Shown: piece by piece, positions 32,635-41,802 of the stretch | Layout: each line of letters begins with the position of its first letter | How positions within the stretch are numbered: the stretch's first letter is position 1 | Source of the DNA: an uncultured Coprococcus sp. | Lineage (GTDB): Bacteria; Bacillota; Clostridia; Lachnospirales; Lachnospiraceae | Assembly (NCBI GenBank): GCA_934277375.1 | Contig: CAKQTZ010000005.1 | Location: 1-64,000 of the forward strand | Direction: 5' to 3' | Length of the DNA stretch: 64,000 bases | Translations under genes and position numbers: made by a program | The notes under the pieces: model-generated | Databases searched by the model: none | What the model saw: the letters and a program-made list of their open reading frames with translations, nothing else | Told to the model about the DNA's origin: nothing

Positions 32635-34632
32635 ATGGGCAAGTCAAAGATTACAATAAAAGAGATTGCGGATATGGCAGGGGTGTCCATAGCTACAGTT
32701 TCCCATGTCATCAACAGGACAAGGTATGTAAGACCTGAGCTTGTAGATAAGATAGAGAAGATCATAGTAGAGACCGGATACCAGGCCAAGATAGCAGATA
32801 AGGAGAGAAAGCTTCTTGTTGGACGGGAGTCAACTATCGTTGCGGTGATTCCAAATATAGAGAGTACGATATACAGGGACATGGTTGCTTATGTGAAGCA
32901 GCTTGTCAGCGTGCAGGGGTATCAGTTCCTTGTGGCGATAACAGACAATGATCTCAAGGAGGAGGCACAGGTGCTGGCCGGACTTCTGGTGAACAAGAAG
33001 GTCGCCGGTATCATACATGCGCCGGTGAGCGATGTGGCATCCAACTACACAAAGCTCATACAGTCAGGAATGCCGTTTGTCTGCGTGGAGAGGAATATAC
33101 TCGGTGAGGGAATAGATTCCGTGGAGTTCCGAGACAGGGAAGCCATATTCAAGGGTGCGGATTATCTGTTGTCCAGCGGACACAAGAATGTATTGTTCTT
33201 CCGGGAGAGCACGGACAGCACGACGAAGGACGAAAGGACCAGAGGCTTTTTAAATGCGCTGGAGAAATACAATATAAATACAAACGATGCAAATATTGTT
33301 GATGTGACGTTGGAAAATGGAGAGGATGACTGCATGCTGGCTATTCAGAAAGCCCTGCGCAGATACAGGCCGACCGCTGTACTTGCGGGGGGCAACAGAA
33401 TAACTCTTTATCTTATGAAGACGCTGAGAGATATGGGAATCGACTGTCCGGGAGAGATATCTGTGGTTGGGTTTGGTGATGAGAGCTGGTCTGAACTTAC
33501 TTATCCACCTCTTACGATACTGAGAAGAGATGTGAAGGGACTGAGTGCCAAGGCTGTTGGGATGTTGTTTGAGAAGATCAACACAGGAATGGTCATATCC
33601 CATGACTGCTATGCTGATGTGGAGCTGGTTGTCAGGAAATCCACCAAGATGCTGGATAATGGACCATTTGGAGATAAAGCGGCAGCACCGGATTCGGTTG
33701 TGCTGACAAAAGAAGAGAAACACAGACTAAAGGCCGGACATTTCAGGGTTGCGATCTCTTTCCACTATACCGGAACGTCATGGGCAGAATTGCATGAGAA
33801 GGGGATCCGGGAGGAGCTTGAACAGTTTGGGATAGATGTTGTGTCGGTTATGGATGCACATTTTGACTCGGAACTGCAGAATGCACAGCTCGATGGAATA
33901 AGGCTTCAGAAACCGGATGCAGTTATAGCTATTCCTGCGGATGACAGCCGTACCAGAGAAAAGTTTCAGGAGCTTTCCAAGGTGTCAAAGCTAGTGTTCA
34001 TAAGCAATGTTCCGGATGGCATGTCCAAGAACAGCTATGTGTCCTGTGTATCAGTAAATGAGTCGGAGAACGGAACGAACACGGGAAGAATGTTGGGAGA
34101 ATATTGTAAGGAAAATAAGAAAAAAAAGGCAGGTTTCATTATTCATGGCGCGGCATTCTATGGAACACGAGTCAGGGATAATGCAGCTGAGAGAATAATA
34201 AAGGACAGTTATCCGGATATCGACATAGTGACGATCAGGAGTTTTGGAGAGATATCCAATGCATATCAGGTAGCCAAGGACGTGATAACTGCCAATCCTG
34301 AAATTGAGGCAATGTATGTGAGCTGGGATCGCCCGGCACTTTTGGCTATAAAGGCACTCAAGGAGCTTGGCAGGGAGGATGTGGCGGTGTTCACAACTGA
34401 TCTTGACCATGACATAGCCCGGTGCATGGAAGAAGGAATCGTCAAGGGACTCAGCACACAGAGACCATACGAGCAGGGAAGAGCGGCCGCGGCAGTTGTT
34501 GCCAAGTCTCTGGTAAGTGAAGAACAGCTTCCAAAGTATGTGGGAGTTCAGCCGTATCAGGTCGAGCCGAAACAGCTCAGGCTTGCATGGAAGGAAATCT
34601 TTCATGAGTCCATGCCGGACAGACTTGGGTGA
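32635..34632 (+). CDS. LacI-family regulator fused to a second sugar-binding domain
   Basis: 665 residues, about twice the normal 330-340. Residues 4-55 form the LacI helix-turn-helix and hinge (TIKEIADMAGVSIATVSHVI). Residues about 65-335 form the usual effector domain (TIVAVIPNIES... VVGFGDESW). Residues about 370-650 form a second periplasmic-binding-like domain (FRVAISFHYTGTSWAELHEKG, AVIAIPADD, AMYVSWDRPALLAIKAL) that resembles RbsB-type sugar receptors. It lies just upstream of a sugar ABC transporter and GH32 enzyme, so it likely senses a fructoside or related sugar. Its terminal codons lie in a 42-bp tandem repeat. Confidence 0.88.
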   Translation: MGKSKITIKEIADMAGVSIATVSHVINRTRYVRPELVDKIEKIIVETGYQAKIADKERKLLVGRESTIVAVIPNIESTIYRDMVAYVKQLVSVQGYQFLVAITDNDLKEEAQVLAGLLVNKKVAGIIHAPVSDVASNYTKLIQSGMPFVCVERNILGEGIDSVEFRDREAIFKGADYLLSSGHKNVLFFRESTDSTTKDERTRGFLNALEKYNINTNDANIVDVTLENGEDDCMLAIQKALRRYRPTAVLAGGNRITLYLMKTLRDMGIDCPGEISVVGFGDESWSELTYPPLTILRRDVKGLSAKAVGMLFEKINTGMVISHDCYADVELVVRKSTKMLDNGPFGDKAAAPDSVVLTKEEKHRLKAGHFRVAISFHYTGTSWAELHEKGIREELEQFGIDVVSVMDAHFDSELQNAQLDGIRLQKPDAVIAIPADDSRTREKFQELSKVSKLVFISNVPDGMSKNSYVSCVSVNESENGTNTGRMLGEYCKENKKKKAGFIIHGAAFYGTRVRDNAAERIIKDSYPDIDIVTIRSFGEISNAYQVAKDVITANPEIEAMYVSWDRPALLAIKALKELGREDVAVFTTDLDHDIARCMEEGIVKGLSTQRPYEQGRAAAAVVAKSLVSEEQLPKYVGVQPYQVEPKQLRLAWKEIFHESMPDRLG

Positions 34633-34733
34633 TATGACATCTTTCGTTAGTCCATGCCAGACAGACTTGGGTGATATGACATCTTTAGTTAGTCCGTGTC
34701 GGACAGAGTTAGAAATTATATCTTTTTATCTAT
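34608..34733 (+). repeat. 42-bp tandem repeat spanning the stop codon of the LacI-type gene
   Basis: Units start at 34608, 34650 and 34692 (GTCCATGCC, GTCCATGCC, GTCCGTGTC). Units 1 and 2 differ at 2 of 42 positions; unit 3 is diverged after about 17 bases. Unit 1 encodes the last residues (SMPDRLG) and the TGA. The period is 14 codons, but translation stops in the first unit. Confidence 0.8.
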
Positions 34734-34737
34734 AAAG

Positions 34738-34778
34738 AATTCGTCAGAGAGAAAAATGTATCTTTCTGGCGAATTTTT
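34738..34778 (+). terminator. Rho-independent terminator of the LacI-type gene
   Basis: AATTCGTCAGAGAGA pairs with TCTTTCTGGCGAATT (one G-T pair and one mismatch), followed by TTTT. It separates the regulator from the transporter operon. Confidence 0.75.
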
Positions 34779-34944
34779 TGCGTTTATACACAAGACCTCG
34801 GAATATTGTATTTTTTTCGCCTGAGAAGTTCCCAAGGATAAAATTATGTGCCCAAGTTGCTGTAACCGTACCCAAAAGAGAAAATTCCCGGGAAAGTGGT
34901 ACCGGAGACAATGGACAAGAATACAAGAGACATTTTGTAAAATA

Positions 34945-35115
34945 TTTACGTAAAAAACAATAAAAGACCTGCGAAGCCTATAAGCCAATCGAGTGTTATT
35001 TGTGCATAATGACAAATAAACAATAAATAAAACACTTGATATTGACAATAACCGACAAAGGCTATATCATCAAAACATGCAAGGGACGAAAAACAGTTTA
35101 AAATTTACGTAAATT
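34945..35115 (+). promoter_or_regulatory. Promoter of the fructoside transporter operon with paired LacI-type operators
   Basis: Promoter TTGACA (35042-35047), 17-bp spacer, TATCAT (35065-35070). The palindrome TTTACGTAAA occurs at 34945-34954 and again at 35104-35113, the second inside the 14-bp palindrome AATTTACGTAAATT. One site lies about 90 bp upstream and the other about 30 bp downstream of the start point, a layout suited to repression by looping. Central CpG palindromes are typical of LacI-family sites. The gap 34779-35185 otherwise holds no gene. Confidence 0.65.
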
Positions 35116-35185
35116 AAACCGGTTGTAAACAGTTTTTCGACAACGAGTTAGCAAAATAAAACGCATGATATTGGAGGTAAAAATT

Positions 35186-36202
35186 ATGAGAAGATTTAAA
35201 AAGTTATTAGCAGTTGGAGCATGCCTGTGCATGTCACTTAGTTTACTGGCAGGTTGTGGATCAGGTTCAGGAAACGCTTCGGGCAGCGGTTCATCTGATT
35301 CAGGTACAAAGCAGGAGAGCACAAAGTCATCTGACCTGTCATTTGCATTCTGTACCAACACACTCAACAACACATTCCAGAGTTCGATCGATGCAAAGCT
35401 CAAGGAGCTCTGCGATGCGAACGGAATATCATATACATGTCTTGATCCTGACTACGATCTGAACACACAGCTCAGCCAGTTATCAGACGTGGCAAACAGT
35501 GGATACGACGCAGTGTTCATCATCCCGGTTGATTCAGCAGGTATCACATCAGGTCTTGCGGAGATCAAAGATGCAGGAATCCCAATATTCAATGTAGATA
35601 CAGCAGTTATCGAGGATGACATAGAGAACTTTGTAACACAGTTCGTTGGAACAAATGCATACATGGCAGGACAGCTCGTAGGTGAGCAGATGGCTAAGGA
35701 TTATCCGGATGGAGCAGACATTGCGATCCTTGATTTCCCATCAAATGAGAGCTGTGTAGATCGTGTAAATGGTTTCCTTGATGGTCTCGGTGATAACAAG
35801 GATAAGTTCAATATTGTAGCACAGCAGGATGGCGAGGCAGCACTTGATGCATCAATGAGCCTTGCAGAGGATATCATCACAGCAAACACAGACCTTCAGG
35901 CATTCTTCTGTATCAATGACCCATCAGCGCTCGGCGCGGCAGCAGCAGTTAAGGCAGCAAATAAGACTGGCAAGATCGGTGTATACAGCATTGATGCTTC
36001 ACCGGATGGCAAGCAGGCACTTCTCGATGGCGAGTTCACAGCAGTTGCATGTCAGGTTCCAGTACAGATCGCTGAGTATGCATTCAACGCAGCACAGAAG
36101 TACGTAGGCGGAGACACAACCATCGACGAGAAGAAGGTATATCTTGATTCACATCTTGTACTCAAGGATGAGGCAGAGAAGACAGTTAACGACTGGCAGT
36201 AA
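35186..36202 (+). CDS. Sugar ABC transporter substrate-binding lipoprotein (RbsB type)
   Basis: 338 residues from the ATG at 35186 (TTGGAGGT upstream). Signal peptide with lipobox LLAGC, then a Gly/Ser-rich tether (GSGSGNASGSGSSDSG) and a periplasmic-binding-protein-1 fold (about 52-330: LSFAFCTNTLNNTFQSS, FIIPVDSAGI, FFCINDPSALGAAAAV). It captures a pentose, hexose or short fructoside outside the cell for the RbsA/RbsC-type importer downstream. Intergenic family-B repeats separate it from the ATPase gene. Confidence 0.92.
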   Translation: MRRFKKLLAVGACLCMSLSLLAGCGSGSGNASGSGSSDSGTKQESTKSSDLSFAFCTNTLNNTFQSSIDAKLKELCDANGISYTCLDPDYDLNTQLSQLSDVANSGYDAVFIIPVDSAGITSGLAEIKDAGIPIFNVDTAVIEDDIENFVTQFVGTNAYMAGQLVGEQMAKDYPDGADIAILDFPSNESCVDRVNGFLDGLGDNKDKFNIVAQQDGEAALDASMSLAEDIITANTDLQAFFCINDPSALGAAAAVKAANKTGKIGVYSIDASPDGKQALLDGEFTAVACQVPVQIAEYAFNAAQKYVGGDTTIDEKKVYLDSHLVLKDEAEKTVNDWQ

Positions 36203-36212
36203 GAGTACCGAA

Positions 36213-36317
36213 GGGGTCAGACCCCCCAGGGCAGAAAGGGGTCAGGGCAGAAAGGGGTCAGGCCCCATAGACAGACGAGCCCTGACCCCATAGACAGACG
36301 AGCCCTGACCCCCTTTG
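36213..36317. repeat. Family-B palindromic repeats, at least five half-units
   Basis: GGGGTCAGACCCC, GGGGTCAGGGCAG, GGGGTCAGGCCCC and two inverted AGCCCTGACCCC units (with ATAGACAGACG spacers) are packed into about 105 bp inside the transporter operon, between the binding-protein and ATPase genes. The resulting hairpins could lower read-through or stabilise the upstream mRNA, which would suit the high demand for the binding protein. Confidence 0.75.
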
Positions 36318-36391
36318 GCATAACACGGGTGTGATCACGGAAATAACAGTAAGATGACAAAAGATATAATATAGAAACTTGGAGGTTTAAT

Positions 36392-37891
36392 ATGGGACAG
36401 ACAGTTCTGGAAATGATAGGGATAAAGAAAAGCTTCTCCGGAATATATGCTTTAAGTGGCATCGACTTTTCTCTTGAACTGGGAGAGGTGCATGCACTGC
36501 TCGGTGAGAATGGTGCAGGAAAGTCCACACTGATCAAGGTCCTCGGAGGAATTTACCAGCCCGACAGCGGAATCATTAAGGTAAATGGCAAGGAGGTCAA
36601 GATCAACGGAGTTCCGGCTGCCAGAGAAAATGGTATAGGAATAATACATCAGGAAATCGTACTTGTTCCATATCTTTCGGTGGCACAGAACCTGTTTCTC
36701 GGCAGAGAGATAAGGACAAAGCTTGGGACATTGGACTTTGCAGAGATGAACAGAAAAGCAGAGGAGATGATATCATCCCTCGGTGTAAATATAAAAGCAG
36801 ACACTATAGTAGAAAATCTGACCATCGCACAGCAGCAGATGGTGGAGATCGTCAAAGCGGTCTCATTTAACGGCAAGATAATAGTTATGGATGAGCCTAC
36901 CTCATCACTTTCAAATGAAGAGGTGGAGCAGTTATTTGAGATTATTGAGAATCTCAGAAAGAAAAAGGTAAGTATAATCTACATCTCCCACAGAATGGAG
37001 GAGCTCTTCAGAATATCTGACAGAGTTACCGTCATCAGGGATGGTGCATACGTAGGAACAAAAAAGACATCAGAGACAAGCCCGAATGAGCTGGTTGCGA
37101 TGATGGTAGGAAGAGATCTGGAGAGCTTCTATGCAAGAGATTACTGCGACATGGACAAGGCAGAGGTTGCTCTGGAGGTAAAGAATCTTTCCCAGACAGG
37201 TGTCTTTGAAGATATAAGTTTTTCGGTACACAAGGGCGAGATCCTGGGATTCTCAGGTCTGGTCGGTGCCGGACGAAGTGAGATCATGGAGGCGGTATTT
37301 GGCGCGACACGGCCTACATCGGGAGAGGTGATACTCGGAGGAAAGCCGGTTCACTTCAAGAATCCAATGCAGGCTATCAAGGCAGGCATAGCACTGGTTC
37401 CGGAGGACAGAAAGAAACAGGGCCTTGTACTTGGCAACAGCGTGGCATTTAACCTCACACTTTCATCCCTCAGATTCTATATGAATGGAATCGCAATAAG
37501 CGAGAAGAAGCGCGGCGAGGTAATAGACCATTATTCACAGAGACTTAGGATAAAGGCGGCATCGCCAGAGATTGAGGCGGGCAGCCTGTCAGGCGGAAAC
37601 CAGCAGAAGGTGGTTCTGGGCAAATGGCTTGCGACCAAGCCAGATGTACTTATTCTAGATGAGCCGACCAGAGGCGTGGATGTAAATGCAAAATTTGAGA
37701 TATACACAGTAATCAATGAACTGGCAAAGGAAGGCATAGCGATAATCATGGTATCCAGTGAGCTTCCTGAGATCATCAACATGTGCGACAACGTATGTGT
37801 AGTCAGAGCTGGAAAACTCGTGAAGAAGCTGTCAAAGGACGAGCTCTCACAGGAAGAGATAATGAAATACGCTGCAGGAGGTATCGAATAA
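36392..37891 (+). CDS. Sugar ABC transporter ATPase with two nucleotide-binding domains (RbsA type)
   Basis: 499 residues. First domain: Walker A GENGAGKST, Walker B IIVMDEPTSSLS. Second domain (about 255-490): degenerate Walker A GLVGAGRSE, signature LSGGNQQKVVLGKWL, Walker B VLILDEPTRGVD. A single polypeptide drives import, as in ribose, galactose and xylose systems. Ribosome site TTGGAGG. It ends one base before the permease start. Confidence 0.93.
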   Translation: MGQTVLEMIGIKKSFSGIYALSGIDFSLELGEVHALLGENGAGKSTLIKVLGGIYQPDSGIIKVNGKEVKINGVPAARENGIGIIHQEIVLVPYLSVAQNLFLGREIRTKLGTLDFAEMNRKAEEMISSLGVNIKADTIVENLTIAQQQMVEIVKAVSFNGKIIVMDEPTSSLSNEEVEQLFEIIENLRKKKVSIIYISHRMEELFRISDRVTVIRDGAYVGTKKTSETSPNELVAMMVGRDLESFYARDYCDMDKAEVALEVKNLSQTGVFEDISFSVHKGEILGFSGLVGAGRSEIMEAVFGATRPTSGEVILGGKPVHFKNPMQAIKAGIALVPEDRKKQGLVLGNSVAFNLTLSSLRFYMNGIAISEKKRGEVIDHYSQRLRIKAASPEIEAGSLSGGNQQKVVLGKWLATKPDVLILDEPTRGVDVNAKFEIYTVINELAKEGIAIIMVSSELPEIINMCDNVCVVRAGKLVKKLSKDELSQEEIMKYAAGGIE

Positions 37892-37892
37892 T

Positions 37893-38912
37893 ATGGGCGA
37901 GACAAAGAAGAATTCAAAAGCAACTTCTATATTAAAGAACAATCCCCTGACATCCATAGTCAAGGGCAACATAGGAATCATAGTGGTCCTGATAATCATG
38001 TGTGTGGCGGTAGCACTTGCCACGGACAAGTTTTTAACGACCAACAACATCATATCAGTGCTTAGACAGATTTCGATCAACACATACATAGCACTTGGAA
38101 TGACACTGATAATTATACTTGGACACATCGACTTGTCAGTTGGATCGATAGTAGCCATGTCGGGAACACTGACCGTAGGATTTATAGTTAACCAGGGACT
38201 CCCTCTCGGCGTTGCCATAGTAGCAGGACTTCTGGTTGGTACAGCAGCGGGCTTTATAAGTGGTTTTATAGTTGCAAACTTCAAGGTGCCTGCATTCATC
38301 ATCACAATGGCCATGATGAACATAGCAAGTGGTATAGCTTATGTCTACACAGGTGGACAGTCAACACGTATCACTAACAAGCTTTTCATCGAGATCGGAA
38401 CAGGATACCTGTTCAATGTGATCCCACTTCCTGTAGTGTACATGGTAGTGCTCATCATACTGTTCAGCTTCATCCTCAGCAAGACAAAGTTTGGAACATA
38501 TGTATATGCGATAGGTGGTAACCGCGAGGCTGCAAGACTTTCAGGTGTACCTATCAAGAAGATAGAGATCATAGTATTTACAATATCTGGACTTCTCTCA
38601 GCATTTGCAGGACTTGTACTTTGTTCAAGAATGTACTCAGGCCAGCCTTCAGTAGGAAGCGGATACGAGCTTGATGCCATCGCAGCCTGCGTACTTGGCG
38701 GAACATCCATGACAGGTGGTAAAGGAAGGATCAGTGGAACCGTATTTGGTGCCATGGTCATCGGAATCATCTCAAATGGTCTTAACCTTATCGGAGTGTC
38801 ATCATACTGGCAGCTCATCATCAAGGGTCTCATCATCGCATGTGCGGTACTCCTTGATGGACAGAAGGGCAAGCTTGAACTTCTCAAGAAGAAGAAACTG
38901 GCAGCAAACTAG
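37893..38912 (+). CDS. Sugar ABC transporter permease (RbsC type)
   Basis: 339 residues with eight to ten membrane helices. Family blocks: TLIIILGHIDLSVGSIVAMSG, SGFIVANFKVPAFIITMAMM and the coupling region GGNREAARLSGVPIKKIEI. It forms the membrane channel with the preceding ATPase and the lipoprotein at 35186. Confidence 0.93.
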   Translation: MGETKKNSKATSILKNNPLTSIVKGNIGIIVVLIIMCVAVALATDKFLTTNNIISVLRQISINTYIALGMTLIIILGHIDLSVGSIVAMSGTLTVGFIVNQGLPLGVAIVAGLLVGTAAGFISGFIVANFKVPAFIITMAMMNIASGIAYVYTGGQSTRITNKLFIEIGTGYLFNVIPLPVVYMVVLIILFSFILSKTKFGTYVYAIGGNREAARLSGVPIKKIEIIVFTISGLLSAFAGLVLCSRMYSGQPSVGSGYELDAIAACVLGGTSMTGGKGRISGTVFGAMVIGIISNGLNLIGVSSYWQLIIKGLIIACAVLLDGQKGKLELLKKKKLAAN

Positions 38913-38970
38913 TTGGTTATGACAGAAATATCGGGCAATCAACTATTTAACAATAGAAAGGATTAATAAT

Positions 38971-40449
38971 ATGGAGATTTTTAGAAAGATGTCCTTCGCG
39001 GATTCCACGGGAGATGCAATACCTTTCTACCACGAGGGCAAATATCATATATTCTCACTGACTTCCCCTCCGGGAACAACAGTGTACCCGGCAAGACTCA
39101 GAACAACATGGAGCCACAGTGTATCAGAGGATCTGGTGCACTGGGAGGAGCTTCCTACAGCACTCTATCCTGGAGAGGGCGATGAGCCGGATGCATCAGG
39201 AGTGTGGACGGGATCAGTCATATACGGCGAGGGCAAATATCATGCATTTTATACAGGCTACTGCCTCACTGCAGAGTATCAGCAGACCATATGCCACGCG
39301 ACAAGCGACGATGGGATCACATGGGTTAAGGATGCGGCCAATCCGGTCATCACACCTATGATAGAGCTTTACGAGAAGCTTGACTGGAGAGATCCATATG
39401 TATTCTACAATGAGGAGGACAAATGCTATTGGATCCTCATATCGGCGAGAAGACTGGACATGCCGATAACAAGAAGAGGATGTATCGTCCTTTACAGATC
39501 AAAGGATCTGGTCAACTGGGAATACTACGGACCGATATATTCACCAGGACACACCAACTGTCCTGAGTGCCCTGAGATGTACAAGATGGGAGATAACTGG
39601 TATCTCTCATACTCAAGATTCTCAGAATATGTAAACACAATATACAGAGTAGCAAAGTCACCATTTGGACCTTGGAGAAAGCCAAAGAAGGATGGCATAG
39701 GCGGAAGAAGATTCTACGCAGCCAAGTCCATGCAGGATGATGACGGCAGACGCTTCTACTTCGGCTGGGCTCACGACAGAGCAGACAGAAGTGACAGAGG
39801 CGAGTGGTACTGGGGCGGAACCTTCTGTGTGCCACACGAGGTAGTTGCAACAGCTGATGGAGGACTTGATGTAAAGCTTCCAAAGGAATATGAGCATGTA
39901 TTCGAGAATCCTGTAGACTGGGATTACATTCCGGTCCTCGGAAATGCAGAACTTCACGGAGACAGACTGGTTGAGATGAATTCAGTCAGCACATGCACAT
40001 ACGGCTTCCTTGGACACAGCGAGGAGAGCTACATGCTGAAGTGCAAGATCATGCCTAGAGAGGTATATGACCATTTCGGTATACTGCTCAAGTCAGATAA
40101 GGAGGCAAGTGGATGCCTGCTTCTTGAATTTGATGTGGCTATGCAGAGAGTGTCACTGGTAAATCTTCCGATGGGCGTAGATCCGTTCTGGGTCCAGTCC
40201 TGTCAGGCTGTGCCTCCTGCAACTGAGCCGGGCCCTGATGGAGTCAGAGTGTGTGAGAAGACATTTGACATAACAGAGGGCAGCGAGATAGATGTAAAGA
40301 TCATCGTTGACCACGATATGGTGGAGGCATTTGTCGGTGAACAGGTTGCGTTCACATACAGAATATATGCAAAGCCTGAGTTTGAGACGGGACTTCTGGC
40401 TCAGGATGCAAGAGTAGAATTCTATGACATAGAGATCACAGGAAAGTAA
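38971..40449 (+). CDS. Glycoside hydrolase family 32 (beta-fructosidase-like)
   Basis: 492 residues, no signal peptide, so it acts on imported fructosides. A five-bladed propeller is followed by a beta-sandwich from about residue 320. The usual WMNDPNG block is altered to STGDAIPFYHEGKYHIF, with D15 as candidate nucleophile. The RDP motif is intact (W139-R140-D141-P142), and the acid/base motif is P-E199-C200-P. The altered first block suggests a substrate other than plain sucrose or inulin, for instance a fructose disaccharide or anhydride. Ribosome site GAAAGGAT upstream; the fructokinase-like gene follows after 21 bases. Confidence 0.85.
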   Translation: MEIFRKMSFADSTGDAIPFYHEGKYHIFSLTSPPGTTVYPARLRTTWSHSVSEDLVHWEELPTALYPGEGDEPDASGVWTGSVIYGEGKYHAFYTGYCLTAEYQQTICHATSDDGITWVKDAANPVITPMIELYEKLDWRDPYVFYNEEDKCYWILISARRLDMPITRRGCIVLYRSKDLVNWEYYGPIYSPGHTNCPECPEMYKMGDNWYLSYSRFSEYVNTIYRVAKSPFGPWRKPKKDGIGGRRFYAAKSMQDDDGRRFYFGWAHDRADRSDRGEWYWGGTFCVPHEVVATADGGLDVKLPKEYEHVFENPVDWDYIPVLGNAELHGDRLVEMNSVSTCTYGFLGHSEESYMLKCKIMPREVYDHFGILLKSDKEASGCLLLEFDVAMQRVSLVNLPMGVDPFWVQSCQAVPPATEPGPDGVRVCEKTFDITEGSEIDVKIIVDHDMVEAFVGEQVAFTYRIYAKPEFETGLLAQDARVEFYDIEITGK

Positions 40450-40470
40450 AATCCACAAGGAGGATCCAAC

Positions 40471-41436
40471 ATGGAAAAGAAATATGATGTTGTGGCTCTT
40501 GGTGAGTTCCTGATAGACTTTACCCCTGCTGGAAACACTGATTCCGGGATGAAGCTCTTCGAGCAGAATCCCGGCGGTGCTCCAGTGAACATGCTCACGG
40601 CAGCCGGTAAGGCCGGTCTTAAAACCGCCTTCATTGGTAAGGTCGGAGATGACATGCATGGCAATTTTCTGGTTGAGACTGCAAAACAGGCAGGGATAGA
40701 GACAAAAGGCATAGTGGTTGATGACACGGTATTTACAACTTTGGCATTTGTCACTCTGGATGAGAAAGGAGAACGTGAATTCTCATTTGCCAGAAAGCCT
40801 GGTGCGGATACGATGCTCTGCTACAAGGAGATTGATACTGAGCTGCTCAGGGATACGAGAGTGTTCCATATAGGCTCGCTGTCACTTACGGATGAGCCGG
40901 CAAGGACAACCACTTTCCAGGCGGTGAAGGAGGCAAAGAAATACGGTGCGGTGATATCGTATGATCCAAACTACAGAGCACCGCTGTGGGACAGCAGAGA
41001 AAATGCGATGGAGAGGATGAAGAGTATCCTGCCATTTGTAGATATAATGAAGCTTTCGGACGAGGAGACATCACTACTCACACCATTTTCCGATCCGGAA
41101 GAGGCAGCAGAGTATCTTCTGGGAAGCGGCGTCAGACTTGTTGCGGTCACTCTGGGAAGTGAGGGTGTGCTGATATGCAGCAGGGATGGAAGCCGGAAGG
41201 TTCCCGGATTCGTCAGCCATGTGGTAGATACGACGGGGGCTGGAGATTCATTCTGGGGAGCATTTGTATCACAGCTTGTCAGAGCGGATAAGAGACTGGA
41301 GGAGTTCAGTATAGATGAGCTTGCAGAGTGTGCAAGATACGGAAATGCGGTTGCGAGCCTGTGCGTTGAAAAACGAGGAGGACTCAGATCGATTCCAGAA
41401 GAGAGCGAGGCTCTTGAGAGACTCACAGAAGAGTAA
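40471..41436 (+). CDS. PfkB-family sugar kinase (probable fructokinase)
   Basis: 321 residues, ribosome site AAGGAGG. N-terminal signature GGAPVNMLTAAGKAG (glycine-rich sugar site) and C-terminal DTTGAGDSFWGAF containing the catalytic Asp and the anion hole. Position after GH32 fits phosphorylation of released fructose to fructose-6-phosphate. Other ketoses cannot be excluded. Confidence 0.9.
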   Translation: MEKKYDVVALGEFLIDFTPAGNTDSGMKLFEQNPGGAPVNMLTAAGKAGLKTAFIGKVGDDMHGNFLVETAKQAGIETKGIVVDDTVFTTLAFVTLDEKGEREFSFARKPGADTMLCYKEIDTELLRDTRVFHIGSLSLTDEPARTTTFQAVKEAKKYGAVISYDPNYRAPLWDSRENAMERMKSILPFVDIMKLSDEETSLLTPFSDPEEAAEYLLGSGVRLVAVTLGSEGVLICSRDGSRKVPGFVSHVVDTTGAGDSFWGAFVSQLVRADKRLEEFSIDELAECARYGNAVASLCVEKRGGLRSIPEESEALERLTEE

Positions 41437-41480
41437 GTGTATTACAATTTTTCACATAAAATTTTTCCCTTAAACCCTGG

Positions 41481-41508
41481 GGCCGGAGATTTCCGGCCTC
41501 TTTTTTTG
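41481..41508 (+). terminator. Rho-independent terminator of the fructoside operon
   Basis: GGCCGGA, loop GATT, TCCGGCC, then TC and seven T. The following 180 bases up to the promoter at 41689 hold no gene. Confidence 0.9.
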
Positions 41509-41688
41509 CATGGCAGGTCCTGCCATGATCCGGTGGTTGAAAGGAAAATATCCTCGAATACAGAATAAAAGAAATTCCATAAGTCGATATGGATTAATAA
41601 AATAAGATAAAACAGTTATACCGCTAAAAATAAAAAAGACAGTGTGCTGAGTGTACAAAAATGAGCGGTTTTGTGTGCTGATAAGTGG

Positions 41689-41773
41689 TTGTTAGTATGC
41701 TGGTTTGATGCTAGAATACACCTAACAGCGACAAAGAGGTCCTTAAAAAGACAATCTTTGCCGCTGTTTTTTT
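41689..41773 (+). promoter_or_regulatory. Promoter and start-site hairpin of the carboxylase/oxoprolinase operon
   Basis: TTGTTA (41689-41694), 17 bp, TAGAAT (41712-41717); start point near 41724. Immediately there, AACAGCG-A-CAAAGA pairs with TCTTTG-C-CGCTGTT (41724-41767) and is followed by a run of T. The RNA would begin with a terminator-like hairpin, about 35 bases before the gene: either an attenuator or the end of an unseen upstream transcript. Confidence 0.6.
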
Positions 41774-41802
41774 ATTATATAAAAAGAAAAGGGGCGTGAC
41801 AG

